From Azospirillum thiophilum (GTDB lineage Bacteria; Pseudomonadota; Alphaproteobacteria; Azospirillales; Azospirillaceae): a stretch of DNA of 64,000 nt. Location: positions 930,001-994,000 of the forward strand of contig NZ_CP012401.1 in the NCBI RefSeq assembly GCF_001305595.1. Reading direction: 5' to 3'. The position numbers and the translations under genes were made by a program. Below are positions 26,319 through 36,845 of this stretch, piece by piece (within the stretch, counting starts at the first letter, position 1; each line of letters opens with the position of its first letter). The notes beneath the pieces are model-generated. The model saw only the letters and a program-made list of their open reading frames with translations, made no database searches and had not been told where the DNA came from.

Positions 26319-26632
26319 GTCGACGGTCCGCTGCGATGGTTCGGGACGATGCGCCACGCCGGCCGCCGCCGGGCCGGGGCGGCCGCGTCGGAACGATCTG
26401 CGTCGCACGCAACGCAAGGCATAACACGATCCGCCGGTTGCCGGTCAACCGGCATCATGCAGCGTCTCGATCCGGTCATGCCTGCCGCCACACAAGGCAC
26501 GCTGCCGCAAGGGATGCCTCAACAGCCGGAAGCCCGCCGGAAGTCGCGGCGGGCGGGAAGCGGGCATGGAGCAAGGAACCCGTTCCGGAGCCCGGCCGCC
26601 ATGCAGCCGCCCCTGGCGGCCGGCTTCGAAGC
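26319..26632. other. Intergenic region between mucR and olsB
   Basis: About 314 bases with no convincing gene. It must hold the olsBA promoter (minus strand) and the 3' end of the mucR transcript. A small inverted repeat, CCGGTT-N7-AACCGG, lies near 26431-26449. Nothing else stands out. Confidence 0.4.
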
Positions 26633-27046
26633 TCAGGCGCCGCGGCGGGCGCGGGTGCCGAGGCCGATCTGCTTGGCCAGCGAGCTGCGCTGGCGGGCAT
26701 AGTTCGGCGCCACCATCGGGTAGTCGGCCGGCAGGCCCCAGCGATCGCGATATTCTTCTGGGGTCATATTGTACGCCGTCTTCAGATGGCGCTTCAGCAT
26801 CTTCAGCTTCTTGCCGTCTTCCAGGCACACAATATAGTCGGGCGTGACCGACTTCTTGATCGGCACGGCCGGCTGTGGCCGCTCTTCCGCCACCACCGGT
26901 TCGGTGCCGACGTTGGCCAGCGACTTGTAGACCTGTTCGATCAGTGTCGGAAGATCGGTCAGTGCGACTGTATTGTTGGAGACATGCGCCGCCACGATCT
27001 CCGTGGTCAGAGACAACAGCGCGTTGGAAGGGGACCCGTTGCTCAT
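26633..27046 (-). CDS. mucR: MucR/Ros-family transcriptional regulator
   Basis: A 137-residue DNA-binding regulator of the Ros/MucR family, which in alphaproteobacteria controls exopolysaccharide, motility and cell-cycle genes and binds AT-rich DNA. The conserved C-terminal segment reads YIVCLEDGKKLKMLKRHLKT, followed by MTPEEYRDRWGLPADYPMVAPNYA. Asp replaces the second zinc cysteine (CLED instead of CLEC), as in zinc-free MucR homologues. The ATG at 27046 is followed by the usual short N-terminal helix. It is divergent from the TusA-like gene, with a candidate operator between. Confidence 0.93.
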   Translation of the reverse strand: MSNGSPSNALLSLTTEIVAAHVSNNTVALTDLPTLIEQVYKSLANVGTEPVVAEERPQPAVPIKKSVTPDYIVCLEDGKKLKMLKRHLKTAYNMTPEEYRDRWGLPADYPMVAPNYARQRSSLAKQIGLGTRARRGA

Positions 27047-27070
27047 GTAAGCTTGCTCCGCGGCATTCGT

Positions 27071-27090
27071 ACCTCTCCATATAAAGAGGT
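27071..27090. promoter_or_regulatory. Inverted repeat in the mucR/tusA divergent region
   Basis: ACCTCT and AGAGGT separated by eight AT-rich bases (CCATATAA) lie 24 bases upstream of the mucR start. The AT-rich spacer and position fit an operator, perhaps for MucR autoregulation; this is inference. Confidence 0.4.
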
Positions 27091-27135
27091 TTTCTGCCGC
27101 GTGCAATATCCATCCTTTGAAACAAAGAGGAATCG

Positions 27136-27390
27136 GTGGCTGAAAAAAGCTCCACAGACTTGTTTCTCGACATCACCTCGCAGGTTTGTCCGTTAACCTT
27201 CGTCAAGACCAAGTTGATGGTGGAACGGATGGACGCGGGGCAGACCCTCGAAGTCCGGCTCAATGCGGGTGAACCCTTGGAAAACGTTCCACGATCCTTG
27301 TCGGAATTGGGACACAGCATTCTGTCTGTCCAACCCGAACGAAAGGATGAACCGGAGGGTATCCACCGCCTGATCGTGCGGAAAAATTAA
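27136..27390 (+). CDS. TusA/SirA-family sulfur-carrier protein
   Basis: An 84-residue TusA-fold protein. The persulfide-forming cysteine lies in the CPLTFVKTKLMVERM motif (the family's Cys-Pro box). It probably moves sulfur between donors and acceptors, for tRNA thiolation or another sulfur pathway. It is not clearly the E. coli TusA orthologue, as several families share the fold. It starts with GTG at 27136, supported by a strong AAAGAGGAA ribosome site. Confidence 0.88.
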   Translation: MAEKSSTDLFLDITSQVCPLTFVKTKLMVERMDAGQTLEVRLNAGEPLENVPRSLSELGHSILSVQPERKDEPEGIHRLIVRKN

Positions 27391-27393
27391 CCC

Positions 27394-27894
27394 CTATGCC
27401 CCGTCGAGATTGCGGCGCAGGACAAGCGCCGCAACCCGGCCGTCGCGCCGCCTGTAGTATCCGGGACGTCGGCCGACCGAAAAGAAGCCACAGACCTTGT
27501 ATAGAGTCCAAGCCTCTTGGTTGTCTTCGGCGACTTCAAGAAACAGCGCAGTCGCTCCCCGTCCATGCGACCCGGCGGCAACCGCCTCGACCAGACACCG
27601 GCCGATGCCGCCCCGCCGGGCCTGCGGCAGCACGCCGATGGCAAGGATCTCCGCATCCTCCGCCGTGACACGGGCCATCGCGAAACCGACCGGCTGCTCC
27701 TGCCCATCCAGCGCGATGACGGCGAAGCCGGTGGGTGGGGCGGTCAGGGTAGCGACCGAGGCGTCGTCCCACGGGTCTTCCGGAAAGCAGGCCCGCTGCA
27801 GGGCCGCCACCACCACGGCCTCCAGCGGACCGGCGCAATGGAGACGGATGGCGGCGGGGCAGGGGAGCGGGGCAGGGACGGAATGGGCGCTCAT
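27394..27894 (-). CDS. rimI: Ribosomal-protein-alanine N-acetyltransferase RimI
   Basis: A GNAT acetyltransferase of 166 residues with the acetyl-CoA loop in QARRGGIGRCLVEA and the C-terminal ALFLEVAEDNQEAWTLYKVCGF motif typical of RimI. It acetylates the N-terminus of ribosomal protein S18 in E. coli. It overlaps tsaB by four bases, the common tsaB-rimI coupling, which supports the call over a generic GNAT. Confidence 0.9.
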   Translation of the reverse strand: MSAHSVPAPLPCPAAIRLHCAGPLEAVVVAALQRACFPEDPWDDASVATLTAPPTGFAVIALDGQEQPVGFAMARVTAEDAEILAIGVLPQARRGGIGRCLVEAVAAGSHGRGATALFLEVAEDNQEAWTLYKVCGFFSVGRRPGYYRRRDGRVAALVLRRNLDGA

Positions 27895-28616
27895 GCCCCG
27901 GCTCTCCCGCCTTGCGCACCCGCTTTCGGCAGCGTGACGTCGGGCGGACGCAGGTAGAAAGGGTCGACCGGAAGCCCTGCCGGGCGGCAGGCCCCGAGCG
28001 CAGCCACCACAGCGGCATCCGGCAGTCCGTCACCGGCGGCCAGTGCCAGTTCCGCGCGGCCGGTCAGCAGCGGCGCCAGCGCCGCGGCGGCATCGCCGGC
28101 CAGCAGCAGCGGCCCGGGCGGGCAGAGTGCGGCGAGCCAGTCGGGGATCGCCGCCGGGTCGGGCATCGCCGGGTCGCCCAGCGGCGCCAGCGCCCCGTCG
28201 TAGAGTTGCAGGAAGGGTTCGGCCCGCCGGCTGTCGACGGCGACCAGCAGGGGACGGCCGGCGCGTTCCGTTTCCGGCACGCCATGGGCGATGGCGTCGA
28301 AGCTGGTGATGCCGACCACAGGGATGTCCCGAGCGACGGCGATACCGCGCGCCGCGGCCAGCGCGATGCGCAGCCCGGTGAAGGCGCCGGGTCCGATGGT
28401 GACGGCGATGCGATCGAGATCGGCGAAGCCGGCGCCGGCCTCCGCCAGCACCTCCTGCGCCAGCGGCACCAGCACCTCCGCCTGTCCGCGCGCCATCGGG
28501 GCGCTGCGCCGCACGGTCACCCGCGCGGATCGTCCCAGGCCGGCGCCCTCAGCAGCCCCTTCCCACAGAGCGGCCGAACAGCCGGACGTCGCCGTATCCA
28601 GACCCAGTACCTTCAT
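27891..28616 (-). CDS. tsaB: tRNA threonylcarbamoyladenosine complex dimerisation subunit TsaB
   Basis: TsaB is the scaffold for TsaD in making the universal t6A37 modification of ANN-decoding tRNAs. The 241-residue protein starts MKVLGLDTATSGCSAALWEG and has IAVTIGPGAFTGLRIALAAARGIA, the family hallmark. The C-terminus YLRPPDVTLPKAGAQ is also typical. It overlaps rimI (translation coupling). The start ATG at 28616 directly precedes the conserved beta strand. Confidence 0.94.
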   Translation of the reverse strand: MKVLGLDTATSGCSAALWEGAAEGAGLGRSARVTVRRSAPMARGQAEVLVPLAQEVLAEAGAGFADLDRIAVTIGPGAFTGLRIALAAARGIAVARDIPVVGITSFDAIAHGVPETERAGRPLLVAVDSRRAEPFLQLYDGALAPLGDPAMPDPAAIPDWLAALCPPGPLLLAGDAAAALAPLLTGRAELALAAGDGLPDAAVVAALGACRPAGLPVDPFYLRPPDVTLPKAGAQGGRAGA

Positions 28617-28793
28617 CGCCCCATCTTCCCAAACGCTCAAACCGCGGCATCCCTTCATCACAGAACCCGGACCGGGCACAATCCCGCAGCGCAGGCCGCA
28701 GCGGGCATGGCAGCCCCGCGACCATGGCAGAAGGCTCCGCAGCCATGCTAGACGACGGCCATCCCGATAAATACGCCGACGGCTGCCCATTCC

Positions 28794-29342
28794 ATGCTGA
28801 CCGAAATCGTGCCTCCGGCATTCGACATCGATCTGGAGCTGCTTTACGCCACCGCCGACAACCTGTCGGGCGCCCCGATCTACCGCGCGCCCGTGTGCCT
28901 GCTGCATCCCGACGCCGCCCGCCGGCTGGCCGACGCCATCCGGCTGGCGCGCGGCATCGGCTGCCGGCTGCGGGTGTACGATGCCTTCCGCCCGGCCGAG
29001 GCGCAATGGCGGCTTTGGCACGCCTTTCCCGACCCGACCTACATCGCCGACCCGCGGCTGGGCTCCAACCACACCCGTGGCGTGGCAATCGACCTGACGC
29101 TGGTCGACGCCGCCGGCACGCCGCTGGACATGGGCACCGGGTTCGATGCGATGACCGAGCGGTCCCACCATGGCCGCAGCGACCTGACGGCGGACCAGCA
29201 GCGCAACCGCGCCCTGCTTCTGGGCGTGATGACCGCTGCCGGCTGGGAGCATTACCCATCGGAATGGTGGCACTATCAGCTGCCGGACGCCGAACGCTAC
29301 CCGCTGCTGACCGATGCCGCCGCGGGCGGGAGGCTGATGTAG
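28794..29342 (+). CDS. D-alanyl-D-alanine dipeptidase, VanX/DdpX family
   Basis: An M15D zinc dipeptidase of 182 residues. Zinc ligands are in SNHTRGVAIDLTL (His and Asp) and EWWHYQL (catalytic Glu and His), with the active-site Arg in VYDAFRPAEAQ. It hydrolyses D-Ala-D-Ala. In Gram-negative bacteria it is thought to recycle peptidoglycan rather than give vancomycin resistance. No signal peptide is visible, so it is cytoplasmic. No van regulatory genes are nearby. Confidence 0.92.
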   Translation: MLTEIVPPAFDIDLELLYATADNLSGAPIYRAPVCLLHPDAARRLADAIRLARGIGCRLRVYDAFRPAEAQWRLWHAFPDPTYIADPRLGSNHTRGVAIDLTLVDAAGTPLDMGTGFDAMTERSHHGRSDLTADQQRNRALLLGVMTAAGWEHYPSEWWHYQLPDAERYPLLTDAAAGGRLM

Positions 29343-29554
29343 GACCGCTCCCCGATCTCGCCGGAAAGGGGCCGGCTGGCAGCAGCCACCGGGCGGTTTT
29401 CCGCCGTGGCGGCAGTCCATTGTTGCACGCGCGCATCGCATCGCAGCCCTCAGCCGGAAAGCGGCGGTCCGCGCTTGTTCGAGCGGCGGGGAGTATGGCA
29501 CATCCTTTGCGTCGGGACGGAGGTCGCCCCGGCCAGCCGTTTCCACAGGCCGCC

Positions 29555-30598
29555 ATGCCGTTCCGTCGTGCCGTCAGGGTTCTTGCCGCCGCCGCGCTGT
29601 CCGTCTGGACCGTGCTCGCGCCGGCGTCTCGGGCCGCCGCCGCCTCTCCGACCGGCGCAAGCGCGGTCGTCTTCGCCTATGATCGCTTCGGCGAGGACCA
29701 GAACCCGTCCATCAGCATCCGCATCGACCAGTTCGAGGCGCATCTGGACGAGTTGACCGACGGCGAGTACCGCGTCCTGCCGCTGCCGACGATCCTGGAG
29801 GCGTTGCGCACCGGCAAGCCGCTGCCCGACCGCACGGTCGCGATCACCATCGACGAGGCCAGCCGGTCCGCCTACGCCGAGGCATGGCCCCGGCTGAAGG
29901 CCGCCGGCCTGCCCTTCACCCTCTTCGTCGCCACCGACGCGGTCGACCGCGGCTCCCCCGCCCACATGACCTGGACTGAAATCCGGCAGCTGGCGGCGTC
30001 CGGCGTCACCATCGGCGCGCTCGGCACCTCGACCCAGTCGATGCTCGCCCGCAGCCCCGATCAGTTGGCCGCCGACCTGCGCCGGATGTCCGACCGGTTC
30101 CAGACGGAGCTGGGGCGGCGGCCGACGGTCTTCGCCTATCCGCAGGGCGAATATTCGCTTGCCGTGCGCCAGCTGGTGATGGACCAGGGTTTCACCGCCG
30201 CCTTCGGCCAGCAATCGGGCGTGCTGCATCCGCAGGCCGACCCCTGGGGACTGCCGCGCTTCGTCATGAACGAGACCTATGGCAGCGCCGACCGGTTCGA
30301 GTTGGCGGCCAACGCCCTGCCGCTGCCGGTGTCGGACCTGACACCCGACGATCCGCTGGTCACCGTCAACCCGCCGCCGCTGGGCTTCACCATCGCCGAC
30401 GGGGTGGGCGACAGCTCCAAGCTGGCTTGTTTCGCCGCCGGCCAGGGCCGTACCGCACTGGAGCGCATCGCCGACGACCGGGTGGAGGTCCGCATCAAGG
30501 ACGCCTTCCCACCGGGCCGCGCCCGTGTCAACTGCACCCTGCCGACCGCGGACGGACGCTGGCGCTGGTTGGGCGTGCAGTTCCTGATCCCCGAATGA
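29555..30598 (+). CDS. Secreted polysaccharide-deacetylase-family protein
   Basis: A 347-residue exported NodB-fold protein. The signal peptide is at residues 1-32 (VRVLAAAALSVWTVLAP). The deacetylase core shows VAITIDEASRSAYAEAWP, where the usual TFDD is replaced by TIDE, then LPFTLFVATDAV, MTWTEIRQLAASGVTIG and FAYPQGEYS. The standard HxxxH zinc histidines are not apparent after the GVTIG segment (GALGTST instead of GSHT), so catalysis is doubtful. A C-terminal domain of about 100 residues follows. An alternative start at 29495 would lengthen the leader. Confidence 0.8.
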   Translation: MPFRRAVRVLAAAALSVWTVLAPASRAAAASPTGASAVVFAYDRFGEDQNPSISIRIDQFEAHLDELTDGEYRVLPLPTILEALRTGKPLPDRTVAITIDEASRSAYAEAWPRLKAAGLPFTLFVATDAVDRGSPAHMTWTEIRQLAASGVTIGALGTSTQSMLARSPDQLAADLRRMSDRFQTELGRRPTVFAYPQGEYSLAVRQLVMDQGFTAAFGQQSGVLHPQADPWGLPRFVMNETYGSADRFELAANALPLPVSDLTPDDPLVTVNPPPLGFTIADGVGDSSKLACFAAGQGRTALERIADDRVEVRIKDAFPPGRARVNCTLPTADGRWRWLGVQFLIPE

Positions 30599-30777
30599 CG
30601 GCCTGAACCGCGACTTCCGGCTGGTTCCAGGACCGGTTCCCCAGAGCGGTTCCGGGCGGATCGCGTGAAATCACAGCGCCGGATGCTGCCTATGGCATTG
30701 GCGGGGCCGGTGCCGGCGCCTATGGTGCCGGCCCTGGCGCGCCTCTGCGAGGCGCGCGGCAACCGCGGGAGCGAGCG

Positions 30778-31308
30778 ATGGCGCACGACACGCCTGGAGC
30801 AGAAGGGGGATCAGGTGGAGGAGCCGACGGGACGGGCTCCGACATCGGCTGGGCCGATACGGTGCGGTTCCGCCTGCCGCCCGGCTGGGCTGTGGATGTG
30901 GAGGAGCATGAGGGACAGCCCGTCGGCACCTTCCGTCCGCCCCCGCCGGCCGCCGGGGTGCTGCGCCTCGTGACCGACCGGGTGGTGCCGCGTCCGGACT
31001 CCGGCGGCGTGGCCGGCACCCTGCGGGAAATGGCAGTGCGTTTCGTCCGGCCGCAGGACCCGCGGGCAGGCGACCGGTCCGTGGAAAGCCGGGCCGATGG
31101 TGCGGTGATCGCCCAGGCGATGATGCGCACGCTGGAGGATGGCCGGGCCGAAACACATTACCTGTGGCTGATCGGGGCGGACCGTTCCGACGACGCCGCG
31201 GTCGCCATGTTCAGCTTTGCGTTGCCCGGGTTGATGGATGGCGACGAATCCTGCGCCGAGATGCTGGGCCGGATCGACGACGCCATCCGCAACGCGGAAA
31301 TACTGTAA
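30778..31308 (+). CDS. Protein of unknown function
   Basis: A 176-residue cytoplasmic protein. A Gly-rich N-terminus is followed by DTVRFRLPPGWAVDVEEHEGQPVGTFRPP and a central beta-rich domain. No family recognised, though proteins with a similar 'RFRLPxGW' opening are common in alphaproteobacteria. The ATG at 30778 is preceded by GGGAGCG. Its neighbours give no clue to function. Confidence 0.7.
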   Translation: MAHDTPGAEGGSGGGADGTGSDIGWADTVRFRLPPGWAVDVEEHEGQPVGTFRPPPPAAGVLRLVTDRVVPRPDSGGVAGTLREMAVRFVRPQDPRAGDRSVESRADGAVIAQAMMRTLEDGRAETHYLWLIGADRSDDAAVAMFSFALPGLMDGDESCAEMLGRIDDAIRNAEIL

Positions 31309-31332
31309 GGCTCCAAATCGCGGAAACGCCGG

Positions 31333-31536
31333 TCAGCAGTGACCGGCGCCGCTGGCCATCAGGGCCTTCAGATGGATCGTCTTGGGATCGTGGGCGACCG
31401 CCGCCTCTTCCGCGGCAAGCGCGGCGAGGCTGATGAAACGCGCCAGGTCATCCAGATCGCAACGCGCCGCGTCGCTCAACAGGCTGTCCAGGCAAGACTT
31501 GATGGCCATGGCCACGTCGCGTCGTTCGTCCATCAT
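31333..31536 (-). CDS. Small protein of unknown function
   Basis: A 67-residue helical protein starting MMDERRDVAMAIKSCLDSLLS, with a long Ala-rich helix (FISLAALAAEEAAVAHD). A strong ribosome site (AAAGGGAAG) seven bases before the ATG supports it. No family recognised. It lies at the edge of the AT-rich island upstream of dnaK. Confidence 0.65.
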   Translation of the reverse strand: MMDERRDVAMAIKSCLDSLLSDAARCDLDDLARFISLAALAAEEAAVAHDPKTIHLKALMASGAGHC

Positions 31537-31841
31537 CGCGCTTCCCTTTCACATCTGTGCTGCCGGCTTTGCACGGAACCGCAAGCTGAGGCGACGACGG
31601 CATGAAACGTCGCTGGCTCGACTCATTGCGGTCAATCCTCATTGCAAAAAGGAGATAGCATATTCCTTTTGGGTTTTCACTATTAGATTCGCCAGACCAT
31701 GAACAATTACAACAACTCCGAATTGACTGGAGAGTGCCTTGCACGCGGTTGCTTGTTAATGAAAAGTTAATGCGCTCGGTTAGTTCATACACGAACCATT
31801 ATTGACTTGTAATACACGTGACGAGTTGAATCAGAAGCGGT

Positions 31842-31887
31842 GAATATCCGGATATTCATCATCCTTTTTTTGAATACGGCGGTATTC
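31842..31887. promoter_or_regulatory. Two matching inverted repeats GAATA-N6-TATTC
   Basis: Site 1 (31842-31857) is GAATATCCGGATATTC, part of an 18-base perfect palindrome. Site 2 (31872-31887) is GAATACGGCGGTATTC. The two share half-sites GAATA/TATTC and lie 30 bases centre to centre, about three helical turns. That spacing and symmetry suggest cooperative binding by a dimeric regulator. The target gene is uncertain: dnaK lies 300 bases to the right and a small gene lies to the left. Confidence 0.55.
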
Positions 31888-32014
31888 GATTGTACCGTCA
31901 GCGCATTCGCCACATCCATATCAGGTGCATGGGCCCGGCATCGGGAGGCATGATGCGCCGGACTGGACGGCACAGCTTTTCCCCGCTTTTGCGGGTCGAA
32001 AGGGCAGCCACCCT

Positions 32015-32045
32015 GTTGCAGCCCGAAACGGCTCCGCCTATATCT
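32015..32045 (+). promoter_or_regulatory. RpoH (sigma-32) type heat-shock promoter of dnaK
   Basis: A -35-like GTTG (32015-32018) and -10 CCTATATCT (32037-32045), 18 bases apart, match the alphaproteobacterial heat-shock consensus CTTG-N17-18-CYTATNTNN with one -35 mismatch. It lies about 150 bases upstream of the dnaK start. Confidence 0.6.
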
Positions 32046-32192
32046 CCGCCAGCACGGGCCGTACCCCAAGGATTAGACCCCAAGGGCCAGGACCCTCAAG
32101 CGCTCCACCGACGTTTCACCGACCCAATGGGGATCGCGGCGGTGCCGGACCAGACGGGCCGCCACGCATCTGCCGAACGAAAGAGGCTGAAC

Positions 32193-34109
<1,917 letters not shown>

Positions 34110-34152
34110 GGCCAGCGCTTCTTTTTGATACGGATCTGACGCGAGCATCGAT

Positions 34153-34181
34153 GGCCCGCCGCCTTTCCCCGGCGGCGGGCC
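34153..34181 (+). terminator. GC hairpin between dnaK and dnaJ
   Basis: A perfect 11-base-pair stem (GGCCCGCCGCC) with a seven-base loop lies between dnaK and dnaJ. It has no poly-T tail, so it is likely to weaken or process the transcript rather than end it, lowering dnaJ relative to dnaK. Confidence 0.6.
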
Positions 34182-34256
34182 TTCGGTATGCTGGGCTCAG
34201 GTTCCGGCACGACGCGGACAGTTTGGACCAGAACGACTCAAAGGCGGTCGGCCCCC

Positions 34257-35408
34257 ATGGCGAAACAGGATTATTACGAGCTGCTCGGTGTGGCGAAGAG
34301 CGCCAGCGCGGATGAGCTGAAAAAGGCTTATCGCAAGATGGCGATGCAGTACCACCCGGACCGCAACCAGGGTGACAAGGACGCCGAGCAGAAGTTCAAG
34401 GAGATCAGCGAAGCCTACGAGGTCCTGAAGGACGATCAGAAGCGCGCAGCCTATGACCGCTTCGGCCATGCCGCGTTCGAGAACGGACGCGGTCCCGGTG
34501 CGGGCGCGGGCGCGGGCGGCTTCAACTTTGACTTCGGCGGCGGCGGCGGCTTCGCCGACATCTTCGACGAGATGTTCGGCGAGTTCATGGGCGGCCGGCG
34601 CGGCGGCGGCGGTGCGTCCGGCCGCGGCCAGGATCTGCGCTACAATCTGGAGATCGGGCTGGAGGAGGCCTTCAAGGGCACCCAGACCACCATCCGCGTT
34701 CCCACCACCGTGCAGTGCGACAGCTGCAACGGCTCGGGCGCGGCGGCGGGAACCCAGCCGATCACCTGCCCGACCTGCCAGGGGCACGGCAAGGTGCGGG
34801 CGCAGCAGGGCTTCTTCACCATCGAGCGGACCTGCCCCGGCTGCCACGGCGCCGGCAAGGTCATCAAGGACGCCTGCAAGAACTGCGGCGGTTCCGGACG
34901 GCTGCGCAAGGAGAAGACCCTGCAGGTCAACATCCCCGCCGGTGTCGAGGACGGAACCCGCATCCGTCTGGCGGGCGAGGGCGAGGCGGGCTTGCGCGGG
35001 GCGCCGGCCGGCGACCTGTACATCTTCCTGGCCATCGCGCCGCACCCGATCTTCCAGCGCGACGGCACCAACATTCATTGCCGGGTGCCGATTCCGATGA
35101 CCACCGCGGCGCTGGGTGGTGCGGTGGAGGTGCCGACCATCGACGGCACCCGCACCAAGGTGACGGTGCCGCCAGGCACCCAGTCCGGCCATCAGTTCCG
35201 CATCAAGAGCAAGGGCATGTCGGTGCTGCGCAGCGCTCAGCGCGGCGACATGTACATCCAGGCGGTGGTCGAGACCCCGGTGAACCTGACCAAGCGCCAG
35301 CAGGAACTGCTGCGCGAGTTCGAGGGCGCCGCCAAGGAAGGATCGAACCCGCAGTCGGAAGGCTTCTTCGCCAAGGTGAAGGAGCTGTGGGAAGACCTGA
35401 AGGACTGA
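34257..35408 (+). CDS. dnaJ: Chaperone protein DnaJ
   Basis: Type I DnaJ of 383 residues: J-domain with the HPDRN motif ([10 protein letters not shown]), Gly/Phe-rich linker, a zinc domain of four CxxCxGxG-like repeats ([32 protein letters not shown]), and a C-terminal substrate-binding region ([20 protein letters not shown]). It stimulates the DnaK ATPase and delivers substrates. The ATG at 34257 precedes the standard [10 protein letters not shown] opening. A terminator follows. Confidence 0.98.
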   Translation: MAKQDYYELLGVAKSASADELKKAYRKMAMQYHPDRNQGDKDAEQKFKEISEAYEVLKDDQKRAAYDRFGHAAFENGRGPGAGAGAGGFNFDFGGGGGFADIFDEMFGEFMGGRRGGGGASGRGQDLRYNLEIGLEEAFKGTQTTIRVPTTVQCDSCNGSGAAAGTQPITCPTCQGHGKVRAQQGFFTIERTCPGCHGAGKVIKDACKNCGGSGRLRKEKTLQVNIPAGVEDGTRIRLAGEGEAGLRGAPAGDLYIFLAIAPHPIFQRDGTNIHCRVPIPMTTAALGGAVEVPTIDGTRTKVTVPPGTQSGHQFRIKSKGMSVLRSAQRGDMYIQAVVETPVNLTKRQQELLREFEGAAKEGSNPQSEGFFAKVKELWEDLKD

Positions 35409-35434
35409 CGATCCTTCGCCGACGGAAATGGAGC

Positions 35435-35473
35435 GGGCGGCGTAGCGATGTTGCGCCGTCCGTTACTTTTTGT
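35435..35473 (+). terminator. Rho-independent terminator after dnaJ
   Basis: A nine-base-pair GC stem (CGGGCGGCG with CGCCGTCCG, one wobble) and an 11-base loop are followed by TTACTTTTTG. It ends the dnaK-dnaJ unit. Confidence 0.7.
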
Positions 35474-35621
35474 CGCATCTCCCGGCCTTCGGCCGATTTT
35501 CGATGGATGCCCCGCCTTTTTCATGCGAAAGCCGTTGAAGGGGCTGTCATGCGCGTGTAATCACCCATCATGGCTAATTCCTTGGCGACATGCCCGGCCG
35601 GTGCCGGGGACGGGCAACCGC

Positions 35622-36839
35622 ATGCGGGCTGACAGGCTTCTCGCCTCCCTTTTCGGCGCCCTGCTCACCGCCTTCCTGCGCGGCGACGAACTGCCCACCC
35701 TGATCCAGCCGGCCGGCCACACGCCGATCCTCCAGCGCCGCCGCGCCGCCATGATCCAGTCGCGCGTCCGCATGGTGGCGCTGGTGTTCGGCGTGCTGAC
35801 GCCCTTGTGGATCGTCATCGACGTTTCCGTCTTCGAATGGTCGCTCGCCGTCTGGCTGATCCTGCTGCGCCTGACCGCCAGCGCCGCCTTCCTGGCACTG
35901 GCCTTCGAGCGCCGGTCCTGCGACGACATGCTCTGCGCCTGGTGGCGGCTCGCGGCATTGCTGGCGATCCCAACGCTGTTCTTCGCCATCTCGCATCCGC
36001 TGCTGTACAATCAGGGGGTCGACGACCTGCGCATCGCGGTCAGCGCCGGCTACGGCTACCTGCCCTTCGTGATGGTGGCAGGACTGAGCGTCTTTCCGCT
36101 GACCGCACTGGAAGGCGCCCTGTTCGCCGCCCCGATGCTGGGCGCGCATCTCGCCGCCGGCTTCTACGGCTCGCTGGTGATGCCGTTCCCGTCCTACATC
36201 AGCGCGCTGTGGCTGCTGGTTCTGATCGCGGTGGTGGCGACGCTGGCGGCGATCAGCCAGCTGCATTTCATGATCGCGCTGCTGGAGCAGGCGGCGCACG
36301 ACGCGCTGACCGGCGCCTTCTCCCGCCGCATCGGCGAGGAGTTGCTGAAACTCCAGGTCGCCCATGCCGAACGGGCATCCCAGCCGCTCACGGCGATCTT
36401 CGTCGACCTGGATGATTTCAAGACGGTCAACGACCGGTTCGGCCACGAGGAGGGCGACCGCGTCCTGCGCCACGCCGCCAACACCATCCGCAGCCTGCTG
36501 CGCCAGTCGGACGCGCTGATCCGCTGGGGCGGCGAGGAATTCCTGGTCCTCATGCCCGACACCCCGATGGACGGCGCGATGATGGCGGTGGAGCGGATGC
36601 GCCGGGCCGGTTTCGGCAAACGGCCGGACGGCAGCTTCCAGACCGCCAGCATCGGCGTCGCCGAGCAGACCGCTGACCGCCCCGCCGACTGGGAGGCCCT
36701 GGTCGAGCTGGCCGACCACCGCATGTACCGGGCCAAGCAGGACGGCAAGAACCGCGTGGTCGGGGCCGGGGCGGGGATCGCATCCAAGCCGGGTTCTGGA
36801 GCCGCTTCCGGGGAGCCGCGGGACGGCATGGTCGCCTGA
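35622..36839 (+). CDS. Membrane diguanylate cyclase (GGDEF)
   Basis: Predicted to make cyclic di-GMP. About 405 residues with an N-terminal region of five or six membrane segments (from about residue 50 to 210), then a GGDEF domain. The active site is GGEEF (about residue 303), with an inhibitory RxxD I-site just before it (RQSD-ALIRW-GGEEF). DLDDFKTVNDRFGHEEGD is the substrate-binding region. No known sensor domain is recognised in the membrane part. The Ala/Gly-rich tail is unconserved. The ATG at 35622 was chosen over an upstream start. Confidence 0.92.
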   Translation: MRADRLLASLFGALLTAFLRGDELPTLIQPAGHTPILQRRRAAMIQSRVRMVALVFGVLTPLWIVIDVSVFEWSLAVWLILLRLTASAAFLALAFERRSCDDMLCAWWRLAALLAIPTLFFAISHPLLYNQGVDDLRIAVSAGYGYLPFVMVAGLSVFPLTALEGALFAAPMLGAHLAAGFYGSLVMPFPSYISALWLLVLIAVVATLAAISQLHFMIALLEQAAHDALTGAFSRRIGEELLKLQVAHAERASQPLTAIFVDLDDFKTVNDRFGHEEGDRVLRHAANTIRSLLRQSDALIRWGGEEFLVLMPDTPMDGAMMAVERMRRAGFGKRPDGSFQTASIGVAEQTADRPADWEALVELADHRMYRAKQDGKNRVVGAGAGIASKPGSGAASGEPRDGMVA

Positions 36840-36845
36840 CCGGCG

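Larger units (their letters stand above)
31537..32192. other. AT-rich intergenic island and dnaK control region
   Basis: A 656-base stretch with no gene. From about 31600 to 31910 it is markedly AT-rich compared with the rest of the window. It contains the paired inverted repeats at 31842-31887 and, nearer dnaK, an RpoH-type promoter at 32015-32045. The lower GC may reflect transferred DNA or a regulatory region; I cannot tell which. Confidence 0.6.

Noticed and set aside
31841..31875. Palindrome followed by T-run read as a rho-independent terminator
   Set aside because: The stem is short and AT-rich, there is no plus-strand gene upstream to terminate, and a matching second palindrome favours a binding site.
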